A stretch of 64,000 nt of DNA from CAIWHR01 sp963813415 (GCA_963813415.1 CAWEYW010000006.1:105535-169534), one strand, 5' to 3'; counted from the first letter of the stretch, positions 52,140 to 60,565 are shown. Notes: generated by a model not told the origin, from the letters alone. Numbers and translations: made by a program.

Positions 52140-54872
52140 CTAGACCAGGGTCGCGTTGAACGGCGACGTGCTGTCGATCCAGCGATCGAACACGGCGCTG
52201 CCAAACGTGCCGAAACGAGCGCTGCGCACGTCGATCCGGTCGAGGTACCAGTCGGGTGCGTTGCCGTGATTGTCTCGCTGCACGGTGATCGACTGCAGCA
52301 CCCCAATGTCGTCGCTCGGGATCGTGACCCAATTCCACTCGTCGCTTTCCATCCGCTTGATGAGCTTGGCGTTGATGGTCTTGGAGCACGAGCCGGTAGA
52401 GCCGTGCAAGGTGAAGGTCAGGTTCGCATCGGTTCCGGCCTGCCATTTGTCGCCAGTCTTGACGTGCAGACCATAAGCGAAGTTCGCGGGCTGAAAGGGG
52501 TTGTCCGCTCGATCCGCAAAACGAATCTGCGACGCGAACTGCGGTTCCGCGGCAATGTCGTGCAGATCCTTCGGATCGTCGGTGATCGCCCCATCGACAC
52601 CGATGCGGATGTACTCGCGTAACTCGTCGTGTGCGTTCACCGTCCACACGTAGATGAACCGGGGGCGGCCGGCTTGAGCGCGAATCCCGCATGCGCCTTC
52701 CAACGTATAGCGGTAGTACGGACCGAGGACGAAGTTCACGAAGCTGATTCCATTGCCATAGCCCTGATGCGTCACGCCACGAGAAGTGAAGTAGTTCGAC
52801 ACGGCGCCCGGGTCGTTCTCGGCGTCGATCATCAGCCCTTCGCGCGGCCCGAGGATGTCCACGACCCGGTCGAAGAAGGCGCCCTGGTTGTCGTCGCGGT
52901 TGCCGATCGACATGATGACGTTCAAGTCGTTGTCGAACGTGAGATGGGTGCGGATCGCCATCAGCAGCTCGAAGCCATGGTCGGGTGAAGTTACCTCGGG
53001 CTTGCAGTCGAAGACCACGAGCGACAACGTCGGATGATCGTGAGCGAGCTGGTGCAAGCCCTGCAGGTAGCTAACCAGCGACGGTGCCGACGACTCGCCC
53101 TTGCCGTGGCTGATGCACAGCTGATCGGTGTGATCCTCATAGACCTGCACGTCGGGCTCCAGGCCGTTTGCCCCGGCGGCGAGGGCGTGCTGCGCATCCT
53201 TGAGCGTGTTCGGGTTGTGGCCGACCACGTAGAAAGGCCGTGGCCCGAAGTGGACCTGAGCGACGACGACAACCCGATTGCGCGGGTCCGACAACTGACC
53301 GCACAAGCGCTGGCGGGCAAAGATGATTTCGCCTAAGCGGAGGGCGCGGATCATACCCACTGCAGTGACGGGATGCAGCGCGTCGGTGGCTGCACTTCCC
53401 AGGTATTCGTCTGTGCCGCTACTTCCGACGGCGTAGACCTCGACCACCGCACCCGGGATCGCGCCGCGCACACTCACCACCTGATCGCCATCGAAGATCG
53501 GGCCCAGCGTCTCCGTCGGTCCCGGTTGAGGGTGGGGTGCGACCGGCACGCGTTGCGAGTCGGCACTCGTATCGCTGCAAGCCCACTGCCGAACGAACAC
53601 TTCGCTGCCTGCCACCAACAGCGGCGACACTGCAATGACGATGTTGGTGTGGAATGTCATCACCTGGTCGCTGATGGCGATGTCGCCGAGCGGAGTTCGG
53701 GCGAACAGCTGCAACAGCGCTCCGCGATGCGCATTGGTCACGCTCACCGATCCGGCGCAGGAAAACAGCGGCCCCAGCACATTCGCAGGCGGCACGTTGG
53801 CCTCGTGCGGATCAACCGAGGCGGGCGTGGCCGGGGCGCTCGTCACGCCGCACAGCTCTTGCGTTGCGCTTACCGGGTCGGTAGTCAGCGGCGGGATACG
53901 GCAATCGAGCCAGGTCTGGTCCGACGGCGCTGTGCCGTCATACACGGCCTTGCTGGCGGCGAGATGCACAGTCGCGCCAGGACGCAGTCCCGTCACGCGC
54001 ACGACCGTTGCACCGGCACACAAAGGCGTGACGATCTGCGGTGCATCGACGGGTTCCAGCTTGCCCACTGTCAGGGGTGCCGATTTGGTGGCCGGACGCT
54101 CGCAGTGAAGATCCACTTCCTGCCGGATCGTGAGCTGGTCGTCCTCGTCGAGCTGCCGGGCGAGAATGAGCTGCTCGGCGCTGCGATCGAACCCGGCCGA
54201 CTCGCTGAACCCGGAGCGCCGCTCGAGCGTCACGAGCGCGCCGTCGAAGACCCCGCTGACCCGGATCGACGCATCGCAGCCACGCACCGGAAGTTCGATG
54301 ATCGGCGGTGGCAATGGACGGCCCCGGCCACCCGGGATCTCGTCCGCGGCTTGGCTCACGCTGGGACCGGGAGCCAATCCTGGCGACGACTGATGGACGG
54401 CCACCAGGCTCGCTGACGGAATCGCGCTGGTAAGGGCCAACCGCGCCGTCCCCTCGTCGGCCATGCCCGTACCGACCGGGGCTCCGTCAGCCAACACGGT
54501 GATCGTGGCGCCCGGTATCGCGCCGTCCACCCAAACGAATCTGCCGCATGCATACAGGTGCGTTGCCACATGCACCGCGCCGAAGTCCGCGCTGGTCGCG
54601 GGGGCCGGAGCGACCGGCATGCGCTGGCTGGCGGAGGGAATATCGCTTTGCTCGCCTCCGATGCTTTGCACGGCAAAGAGGGTTTCATGACGTGACAACG
54701 TCACACCACCCAACAAAGGAAAGCGCTGATCGCCCGAGAGCGCCACGCCCTGGGCCACTTTCCGCGATTCGCTTTCCACTGTGATCGTGGCGCCGACGAC
54801 CTGGCCTCGTACCCGGATCGAGGAACTCAACTCAGAGAGGGGACCGACGACAGTCGGAAGCATCAGCGGCAT
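52140..54872 (-). CDS. Sphingomyelinase D/GDPD-like phosphodiesterase with PLAT domain (910 aa)
   Basis: Residues 1-530 hold about six repeats of a beta module marked by V-x-V-x-G-x-x-x-GA-x-V-x-V (near 20, 112, 202, 291, 376, 467). Residues 543-775 form a GDPD/SMaseD-type barrel: GHNPNT (His552), LEPDVQV (Glu572, Asp574), ISHGKG (His589), FDCKPE (Asp622, Lys624), YVWTVN and DGAITDDP. Residues 793-898 are a PLAT/LH2 lipid-binding domain (HVKTGDKWQAGTDANLTFTL, DEWNWVTIP, PDWYLDRIDV). No signal peptide. GAGGAA lies 6 nt before ATG 54872. A role in cleaving a phospholipid or lysolipid head group is inferred. Confidence 0.88.
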   Translation of the reverse strand: MPLMLPTVVGPLSELSSSIRVRGQVVGATITVESESRKVAQGVALSGDQRFPLLGGVTLSRHETLFAVQSIGGEQSDIPSASQRMPVAPAPATSADFGAVHVATHLYACGRFVWVDGAIPGATITVLADGAPVGTGMADEGTARLALTSAIPSASLVAVHQSSPGLAPGPSVSQAADEIPGGRGRPLPPPIIELPVRGCDASIRVSGVFDGALVTLERRSGFSESAGFDRSAEQLILARQLDEDDQLTIRQEVDLHCERPATKSAPLTVGKLEPVDAPQIVTPLCAGATVVRVTGLRPGATVHLAASKAVYDGTAPSDQTWLDCRIPPLTTDPVSATQELCGVTSAPATPASVDPHEANVPPANVLGPLFSCAGSVSVTNAHRGALLQLFARTPLGDIAISDQVMTFHTNIVIAVSPLLVAGSEVFVRQWACSDTSADSQRVPVAPHPQPGPTETLGPIFDGDQVVSVRGAIPGAVVEVYAVGSSGTDEYLGSAATDALHPVTAVGMIRALRLGEIIFARQRLCGQLSDPRNRVVVVAQVHFGPRPFYVVGHNPNTLKDAQHALAAGANGLEPDVQVYEDHTDQLCISHGKGESSAPSLVSYLQGLHQLAHDHPTLSLVVFDCKPEVTSPDHGFELLMAIRTHLTFDNDLNVIMSIGNRDDNQGAFFDRVVDILGPREGLMIDAENDPGAVSNYFTSRGVTHQGYGNGISFVNFVLGPYYRYTLEGACGIRAQAGRPRFIYVWTVNAHDELREYIRIGVDGAITDDPKDLHDIAAEPQFASQIRFADRADNPFQPANFAYGLHVKTGDKWQAGTDANLTFTLHGSTGSCSKTINAKLIKRMESDEWNWVTIPSDDIGVLQSITVQRDNHGNAPDWYLDRIDVRSARFGTFGSAVFDRWIDSTSPFNATLV

Positions 54873-54913
54873 GATTCATTCCTCGGAGTCAGCTCTGGTG
54901 GGCGCACTCGCTC

Positions 54914-54941
54914 ATCTTGGCCCGATCCGGCTGCTTGTCAA
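54914..54941 (-). promoter_or_regulatory. Possible promoter of the leftward large-protein unit
   Basis: Minus-strand TTGACA (54936-54941) with CAAGAT (54914-54919) at 16-nt spacing, 42 bp before the start codon. The -35 box is perfect, the -10 box is poor. Confidence 0.35.
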
Positions 54942-55058
54942 CGCGATGACAGGTTGCACACAGATCGCTCCTTCGCGGCGCACTTGCTCGCGACCCGCTC
55001 CAACGGACTGCAGCAAGGCGGCAGCGCCTTGTTATCACACAGGGGTCCGCCGTCGACC

Positions 55059-55088
55059 TTGACACGCTTTGAATGTTGGCCGTACGGT
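55059..55088 (+). promoter_or_regulatory. Possible promoter of the rightward repeat-protein unit
   Basis: TTGACA (55059-55064) and TACGGT (55083-55088), spacer 18 nt, 28 bp before the start codon. The -10 match is weak. The two divergent units thus each have a perfect TTGACA in the same 244-bp interval. Confidence 0.35.
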
Positions 55089-55116
55089 CGAAACAACTAC
55101 GCGAAGGGGGTAGCTA

Positions 55117-56568
55117 ATGCCGAGCCTGACGGGGACCGATGACGGAAGTGGCTTTGGCGTCCGGGGCGAGAGTCCAAACGGCACGGGAGTTGCAGGTGAC
55201 GGGCCGAAGTGGGCCGGAGTCACCGCCAGTAGCGTGACCGGATCCGGTCTCTCTGCGTTCAGCGACAGCGGTGCGGGCGTGCTCAGTGTCAGCAACTCCG
55301 GGCCCGGAGTCTCCGCGCAAAGCGTCAAGGGCACCGGCGTGCTGGCCAAGAGCGACGAAGGGGCCGCCGTGGTGGGCGATGGGCCGGCGTACGCGGGAGT
55401 GGTCGGCACGAGTCAAGCCGGCACGGGAGTTTCAGCGTTCAGCGACTCCGGCGCCGGCATGGTCACCTTGAGCAACTCGGCAGCCGGCCTGTCATCGCAC
55501 AGCGTGCGCGGCAACGCCATCGAGAGCCGCTCAGACTACGGCATGGCGATTAAAGCCAGCGCACCAGCGGCGGTGGCGATCTCAGCAGACAGTGAGAGCA
55601 GCGAAGCCGTTTCGGGCACGACGACCGCAGCCGACCACGCTGCGCTGCTCGGAACCAATCTCGCATTCAACGGAGGAACGGGCGTGTCGGGCCGCACCGA
55701 AGGCCAAGACGGCATCGGGATTCGGGGTGAAAGCGCAGTCGGCGAAGGCGCGATCGGCGTATTCGGCAGCAGCATCGACGGCCGCGGCGTGGTTGGCAGC
55801 AGCGTCGGGAACACCGGGACGGAGGGCAACACCGTGGATGGCATCGGCGTCTACGGAGGCGTCGCCTACGGCCCCGAGGACCGGCCCGGCGGAGGTCGTG
55901 GAGTGGTCGGGGTTGCACTTTCCCAGACCGGGGTGGAGGGACAAAGCACCACGGGCACAGGGGTGTGGGGCGCGAGCGAGCAAGGTGAAGGTGTTCACGG
56001 CGAAACGAACTCGGGCCAATTTTCAGCAGTGTCCGGGATCCAGTTGAACCCGGGCAGTTCGGGGGCAGGTGTCTACGGCGAGCATCGAGGGCAAGGGCCG
56101 GCCGGGTTCTTCAAGGGCAACGTCGTCGTGACTGGGCACATCGAATTTGCCGGCGCCGACTGCGCTGAGGAGTTCAGGATCGGACCGAGCACAGGGGACC
56201 GAAGCATCGAGCCTGGAACCGTCATGGTGATTGATCCGGGCGGCGGCCTCGCCCCCAGCGAAGCTGCCTATGACCGCAAGGTCGCTGGCGTGGTCGCCGG
56301 CGCCGGCGACTTTCGGCCCGGAGTGCTGCTCGGCAAGCACCCCGGCTGCTCAGGCGGTGTCGCGGTGGCTCTGATCGGTAGGGCCTACTGCAAAGTCGAT
56401 GCGGCGTTCGGGCCGGTGGAGGTCGGCGACATGTTGACGACCTCGCCCACCGCCGGACACGCGATGAAGGCGGACCCGGCCAGAGCATTGGGTTGCGTCT
56501 TGGGCAAAGCCTTGCAATCACTGGTCTCGGGGCGAGGGCTGGTCCCCATCCTGGTCGCCCTGCAGTAG
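55117..56568 (+). CDS. Decapeptide-repeat protein with conserved C-terminal domain (483 aa)
   Basis: ATG 55117 follows an AGGGGG site. Residues 11-150 are fourteen exact-length 10-residue repeats of the type xGxGVxxxSx (SGFGVRGESP, NGTGVAGDGP, TGSGLSAFSD, SGAGVLSVSN...). Less regular Gly/Val repeats run to about 340 (GVFGSSIDGRGVVGSS, GVWGASEQGEGVHGE). Such repeats suggest a long fibrous beta-helix or stalk. The last 140 residues (FFKGNVVVTGHIEFAGADCAEEF, KVAGVVAGAG, GRAYCKVDA, GDMLTTSPTAGHAMKADP, LGKAL) form a compact domain also seen at the end of phage-tail-like or surface repeat proteins. No signal peptide. The next gene starts 8 bp later. Confidence 0.87.
   Translation: MPSLTGTDDGSGFGVRGESPNGTGVAGDGPKWAGVTASSVTGSGLSAFSDSGAGVLSVSNSGPGVSAQSVKGTGVLAKSDEGAAVVGDGPAYAGVVGTSQAGTGVSAFSDSGAGMVTLSNSAAGLSSHSVRGNAIESRSDYGMAIKASAPAAVAISADSESSEAVSGTTTAADHAALLGTNLAFNGGTGVSGRTEGQDGIGIRGESAVGEGAIGVFGSSIDGRGVVGSSVGNTGTEGNTVDGIGVYGGVAYGPEDRPGGGRGVVGVALSQTGVEGQSTTGTGVWGASEQGEGVHGETNSGQFSAVSGIQLNPGSSGAGVYGEHRGQGPAGFFKGNVVVTGHIEFAGADCAEEFRIGPSTGDRSIEPGTVMVIDPGGGLAPSEAAYDRKVAGVVAGAGDFRPGVLLGKHPGCSGGVAVALIGRAYCKVDAAFGPVEVGDMLTTSPTAGHAMKADPARALGCVLGKALQSLVSGRGLVPILVALQ
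55147..55566 (+). repeat. 30-bp coding repeats with a 180-bp higher-order period
   Basis: Fourteen consecutive 30-bp units code for the 10-residue repeats. At a higher level, residues 25-84 (55189-55368) and 85-144 (55369-55548) align without gaps: VAGDGPKWAGVTASS with VVGDGPAYAGVVGTS, and GLSAFSDSGAGV with GVSAFSDSGAGM. This indicates a 180-bp tandem duplication of an older 30-bp array. The DNA copies have diverged at third positions. Confidence 0.85.
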
Positions 56569-56576
56569 GCGCGGCA

Positions 56577-59117
56577 ATGTCAACGACAAAGCCCTACTAC
56601 CGCCGGCGCAAATTCGCGCCCACGCTGGCTGAGGCTGACCTCAGGTCTGATGGCCGCTGGGTGGACTTCGCACTCATTCCCACGCCGGACTTCGGCTCTC
56701 CCGATGCAGTAGTGCGAGCACAGGCGCAGTTCGACAATCGAGCGGCTGCGGTGATCGCGGCTGCGGCCGGTCTCGGCGACGTCAACACCGTCGGCGGCAA
56801 GACCTGGCCGAAGCTGCGCTTCTGGACGCCGGTCGTCTGGGTGGGCGCGCGGATCTCGGCCCGGCCGGCGGAGCCTTGGTTTCACGACTATGACTTGACG
56901 GAGTTCAAGCCCACCAAACTATTCAGCGGGGTACACCTGATGCGAGGCGCCAAATGCCTCTCAGTGATGGCCTACCTCGACTTCTTTCCGGAAAGCATCT
57001 ACAGCAACCTGCGTAGTTTCGTGTCGTCGGTGATCCCGTTCGCGAGCCCCGGCTACTGCGGCACCTTCGGGGCGGGGGTCGATGGCACGGTAAGCCTGCT
57101 CGACGGTCCGTCCGAAGGCAACTACGACATGAATCAGATGCACCTGATCCCCATTGCCTACGCGTACTTTGATGAGCTCTCGCCTGCATCTCGGGAGCGG
57201 TTGATCAAGGTGCTGCTGGCCCATGGGCGAATCCATCGACCCAACCGTCCCGAGCTCGTCACCAGTGGCCGACTGCCCAACGATTGGTCGCGCGCCGGCT
57301 TCATCAGTCCCCTCGGAGGGCACAAAAACATCGGCGAGACTGAAAACCACATCCTGATGATGCTGACGGTGCGGTATTTGACTAACCAGCTGCTATTCCA
57401 GCGAGACCACGACGTTGCGCACGACAACCGCCGCAACGGCAGCGACGACGCGCCGTCGTGTCTCAGCCTCGTGCTCACCTTGTTGCGCAACATCCTGCGT
57501 GACGATTTCTCCGAATACAACGCGAAGGGCTATCAAACAGAGACCCGTTGGGCGCTCCTCAACCTCTGCTCCTATGCGTACGACCTGGAAGTGCGGCTGG
57601 CGGCGCGAATGGTGCTCGACTACGTATCCACGCACATGGCCGTGTCTTCGAACGACCTGCGTCGGATGATTCCGTTTCGACGCCGCAACGAGGGCGACAA
57701 GGTCGCTCATGGCAGCGACGGGTTTATGAAAGTGTCCCTGATCGGGGGGTCGGGCGCGGATCCTGCCGCGCCCTACTACGCTCTCCAGGCCGGCAATACG
57801 CACTCATGCGTCGTGGAGGTCGACAGCAAGGTTCCATTGGGTATTGGCGGAGGCACCGTGACCGGGTCGTCGTGGACGACCTGGGGCTTGGAGGGGAGCC
57901 AGCAGGAACTCTCCCTTGAGGTGTTGAGCGAGTACCGGTTGCCGCCGTTGATTCACGACCTGTTCGTCAAAGACGCGAGTCGGCGCTATTTCCAGCGCCT
58001 CCATCGACGACCGGTGAACGAGGTCGGCGGCCACCGCAACGCGGACAACATGGAGATCTACGCCAGTTCGCCCAGTTACCTGATCACCGCTGGCGGCGCC
58101 GCCGCAACCTGGGCCATCGATCCCAAGTTCGCCGGGTTCGTCGTGGGTGACCAGGACCAGCAAATCGGCGTAGCCATGACCACGTCGTTCATACCCACCA
58201 CCCTGTTCGGCGGCTCTCGAACGCTGGTCAATCGGGCCGAGCAGCTGATCCAGTTGTCTTGTTTTTCCGACGTGCCTGCACCGGCCGTCTTTCCCTCTGT
58301 GCGTTGCGCGATCAACTACGGCGTCGCACCTGACTTTGCTTGCGGGCACCAGATCTTTCTGCCCAGTTGGACTGGCATCGCCAAAGGAACGCCTGGGTTC
58401 AGCTTCGTCGATCAACATTCGGTACCGGACGGTGCTGGGCACACGCCTGGTTTCTTTCTCGCGGTGCTGCAGGATAATGGGATGGCGCTGATCGAGGCGC
58501 TCGACACCTGGCTGCATCCGGAGATTTCATTCGCTCAGTTCCGTGCTGGAGTACTGAGCCGAAACGGAGCACTCAAGCTCACCAGCAACGTACCTTCAAC
58601 CTACGTGACGACAAACGGCAGTCAGCTGCAATTCGTCATCTGGCATGCCAATGAGCGGCACGGCGCATTCTTCGGCGCCGAGGTGCTGTCGGTCATCTAT
58701 GGAGCGGACACCGCCGATCACGTCGGCGACGCGGGAAGCGCTCCGATTCACGTTCACAACGGGACCATCATGCGCAGCGGCCCTGATGCAGTCATCCACA
58801 TCGGGAACCCGTTGGCAGGAAAGACGATGCGGCTGGACATGAGCGACCAGTGGCATCCGCGCCGAACCGACGAAAACGGCATCATCGACTCAGCGGGCGC
58901 GGGTGAAGAGGTCTGGGCCGATTTCGATTGGAACGGACCCGCCGAGGGAGACGTCTGTCGGCCCTATGGAACCGTGGCCGCGGCGAGTGCCGCCGTCGCC
59001 TCTCACGGCACGATCAGAATGATTCCGAGTGTCAGCCGTGAACGAACGCCGATCGGTTTAAACAAGCGCTTCACTATGTTGGCTCCGATCGGGGGCGTAA
59101 CCATCGGGGCTTCATAG
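56577..59117 (+). CDS. Unknown 846-aa protein, possible alpha/alpha-toroid (lyase-like) fold
   Basis: Starts at ATG 56577 (MSTTKPYYRRRKFAPTLAEA), 8 bp after the repeat-protein stop; no signal peptide. Residues about 250-360 have the pattern of alpha/alpha-barrel polysaccharide-lyase or glycosidase-like proteins: GETENHILMMLTVRYLTNQL, FSEYNAKGYQTETRWALLNL and YDLEVRLAARMVLDYVSTHM. The C-terminal 450 residues are beta-rich (WAIDPKFAGFVVGDQDQQIG, FVIWHANERHGAFFGAEVLS, FTMLAPIGG). No complete catalytic site is assigned. The assignment to a carbohydrate-active fold is inference from motif shape. Confidence 0.82.
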   Translation: MSTTKPYYRRRKFAPTLAEADLRSDGRWVDFALIPTPDFGSPDAVVRAQAQFDNRAAAVIAAAAGLGDVNTVGGKTWPKLRFWTPVVWVGARISARPAEPWFHDYDLTEFKPTKLFSGVHLMRGAKCLSVMAYLDFFPESIYSNLRSFVSSVIPFASPGYCGTFGAGVDGTVSLLDGPSEGNYDMNQMHLIPIAYAYFDELSPASRERLIKVLLAHGRIHRPNRPELVTSGRLPNDWSRAGFISPLGGHKNIGETENHILMMLTVRYLTNQLLFQRDHDVAHDNRRNGSDDAPSCLSLVLTLLRNILRDDFSEYNAKGYQTETRWALLNLCSYAYDLEVRLAARMVLDYVSTHMAVSSNDLRRMIPFRRRNEGDKVAHGSDGFMKVSLIGGSGADPAAPYYALQAGNTHSCVVEVDSKVPLGIGGGTVTGSSWTTWGLEGSQQELSLEVLSEYRLPPLIHDLFVKDASRRYFQRLHRRPVNEVGGHRNADNMEIYASSPSYLITAGGAAATWAIDPKFAGFVVGDQDQQIGVAMTTSFIPTTLFGGSRTLVNRAEQLIQLSCFSDVPAPAVFPSVRCAINYGVAPDFACGHQIFLPSWTGIAKGTPGFSFVDQHSVPDGAGHTPGFFLAVLQDNGMALIEALDTWLHPEISFAQFRAGVLSRNGALKLTSNVPSTYVTTNGSQLQFVIWHANERHGAFFGAEVLSVIYGADTADHVGDAGSAPIHVHNGTIMRSGPDAVIHIGNPLAGKTMRLDMSDQWHPRRTDENGIIDSAGAGEEVWADFDWNGPAEGDVCRPYGTVAAASAAVASHGTIRMIPSVSRERTPIGLNKRFTMLAPIGGVTIGAS

Positions 59118-59267
59118 CGCGCACTCGAAGCGGCACGTCGACTGAGGACGTCGCGATGTGAATTGGGTCGTCCGGGCGCATCAAGGACGCCGGGCTTCGC
59201 TACATCGCGGCGCCAAGCAAACGCAACCAGAGCTCTCCGACCGGCGTAGAGACTGGCAAACGGGCCG

Positions 59268-59289
59268 ATGAGCGGGGCCCCCCGCTCAT
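59268..59289. terminator. Perfect 10-bp hairpin after the 846-aa gene, overlapping a small-gene stop
   Basis: ATGAGCGGGG (59268-59277), CC, CCCCGCTCAT (59280-59289). It overlaps the stop codon of the minus-strand 55-residue gene and lies about 150 bp beyond the large gene on the plus strand. There is no strong T tract on either side. It probably protects or ends one or both transcripts. Confidence 0.5.
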
Positions 59290-59453
59290 GGATGTTTCAG
59301 AAATCTCAAATTGAACGCGGCAAACACCAGGACGATTCCCACGTTCACCATCAGCCGCTCCCAGAAGCGGTTCCTGAAGAACAGCAGGTCCACGCCGACC
59401 ACGACGACGGCCATGGTCACGACATAGAACACGATCGCTGCCGACCTTCCCAT
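59286..59453 (-). CDS. Small two-pass membrane protein (55 aa)
   Basis: An uninterrupted 55-codon frame: MGRSAAIVFYVVTMAVVVVG, then VDLLFFRNRFWERL, then a second hydrophobic stretch VNVGIVLVFAAFNLRF and KHP. Two membrane helices joined by a short basic/aromatic loop are clear. A GAGGAC ribosome site lies upstream. The frame is short but the pattern is not random in this GC-rich DNA, and similar small proteins are common in beta-proteobacteria. Function unknown. Confidence 0.7.
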   Translation of the reverse strand: MGRSAAIVFYVVTMAVVVVGVDLLFFRNRFWERLMVNVGIVLVFAAFNLRFLKHP

Positions 59454-59826
59454 TTCCGTTGTCCTCGGGTCGGTTGACGCTAGTTTCGCTTGCGTTCAAG
59501 TCGCATTCGCCGCCTCGTGCCGCCGCCGTCCGCCTGCGAGCGCCATACTACGCGTCTCAGGCCTCGGACCGTATAACCCTCCAGCCGATGCTCCACTCCC
59601 GAGGCGCCCGCCGAGCCCGAGAAACGCTGTAAGTGCGCACCACGTAACCTTCGCTGCCGTAACCTTCGAGACCACGATCCCCACGATGCCGCCGCCGCTC
59701 GCGCCCGCGATCAGCTCCGCCAGCGAGCCGTTCACGCCGCGTGGGAGCGTGGTCGCTAAAACGCGGCTTCAATTCAGCGCCAGGCCTCATTAACCGCGAT
59801 CATCTACCCGGTGACGCACACCTCAG
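59454..59826. other. Intergenic region with one doubtful frame
   Basis: A minus-strand GTG frame at 59496-59735 codes for 79 residues with a Gly/Ala-rich hydrophobic start (LAELIAGASGGGIVGIVVSK). It may be a small membrane protein, but the second half is not coherent. Nothing else was seen. Confidence 0.3.
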
Positions 59827-60113
59827 TTAGAGGACGTCGAGCGGCCGCTCTTGGAGTCGAGTGGCGGCCGCAACTTCCTGCAGCAGTGGCGCCGCGTTGG
59901 GGTTCGTCACGATCTTGCGGATCAGGATGTCGGGCGGCAGGACGCTGCGTCCGTAATATGCCGAGTTCCAACCGTCATTCGTGCTGACAACCGGGCCGTC
60001 GAGATTGAGGCCCCGTAGACGCCCTTGGCGCGTGTGAACGCGATCAGATCGGCCATGACGTCTGTTTCGCGCCCGAACCGACCCGTCCCGCCGCGATGCT
60101 TGCGTCCTCGCAC
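59827..60113 (-). pseudogene. Frameshifted, truncated SYLF-domain (Ysc84-like) gene
   Basis: Two frames together give the C-terminal half of a SYLF lipid-binding domain protein. The first, from about 60113, reads FGRETDVMADLIAFTRAKGV ending at YG. The second continues GLNLDGPVVSTNDGWNSAYY, then GRSVLPPDILIRKIVTNP and a normal-looking end at TAA 59827. The join is at about 60012-60015, where one G of a GGGG-type run seems missing. The N-terminal half of the family (signal peptide and first SYLF part) is absent. Intact relatives are exported lipid-binding proteins of unclear role. Confidence 0.72.
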
Positions 60114-60319
60114 GGAAGGATTCCATCGACCCTGACCGCCGTCTACCTTCGCCGGCCGAGGGTGGCAATTCCGCGCGAGCGGTCATTTCGTGGCGGCCCA
60201 TCAACTGGAACTATCGGCCACCTCCTGCCGTTCGGGGTTGTCGCGGAAATTTGCGATGAGCGGCCGTTCGCTGGCGCCAGGGATGCTTTTCGGACCTTCC
60301 GGATAGTGCTCGAACTTCG

Positions 60320-60565
60320 CTATTTGCTGGCGACGTTCGACGCGCGGGCGGCAAGCCATTCGCCCATGCAGGCTTCGCGTTCCGACACGTAGACGTTTTG
60401 CGTGCAGGCGCGCTCGGCGGCGGCCAGCTGCCCCATCGGTACTCCGTCATGCTGGAACAGGAACGCGACAGAAGTGAGAAGGCCGATCGCGATGAATGTT
60501 GCGACCGCTGCCGCAAAGGTGATCGAGAGCGATGAGAGCCGGGGTAAGGTCGGCTTGGCATCCAT
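60320..60565 (-). CDS. Small single-pass membrane protein (81 aa)
   Basis: An 81-residue protein from the second of two adjacent ATGs (60565), which is 6 nt after an AGGAG site. MDAKPTLPRLSSLSITF is followed by a membrane helix (AAAVATFIAIGLLTSVAFLF) and a soluble tail with two cysteines (AERACTQNVYVSEREACMGE) spaced 13 residues apart, which could form a disulfide outside the cytoplasm. The tail ends WLAARASNVASK. It is a single gene with unknown function. Confidence 0.72.
   Translation of the reverse strand: MDAKPTLPRLSSLSITFAAAVATFIAIGLLTSVAFLFQHDGVPMGQLAAAERACTQNVYVSEREACMGEWLAARASNVASK

Noticed and set aside
55147..55566. CRISPR-like look of the regular 30-bp units
   Set aside because: Units are in frame, adjacent without spacers and vary at third codon positions; they are coding repeats.
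59496..59735. 79-codon GTG frame with Gly/Ala-rich hydrophobic start
   Set aside because: Only the first half looks like a membrane protein and there is no ribosome site; not called as a gene.
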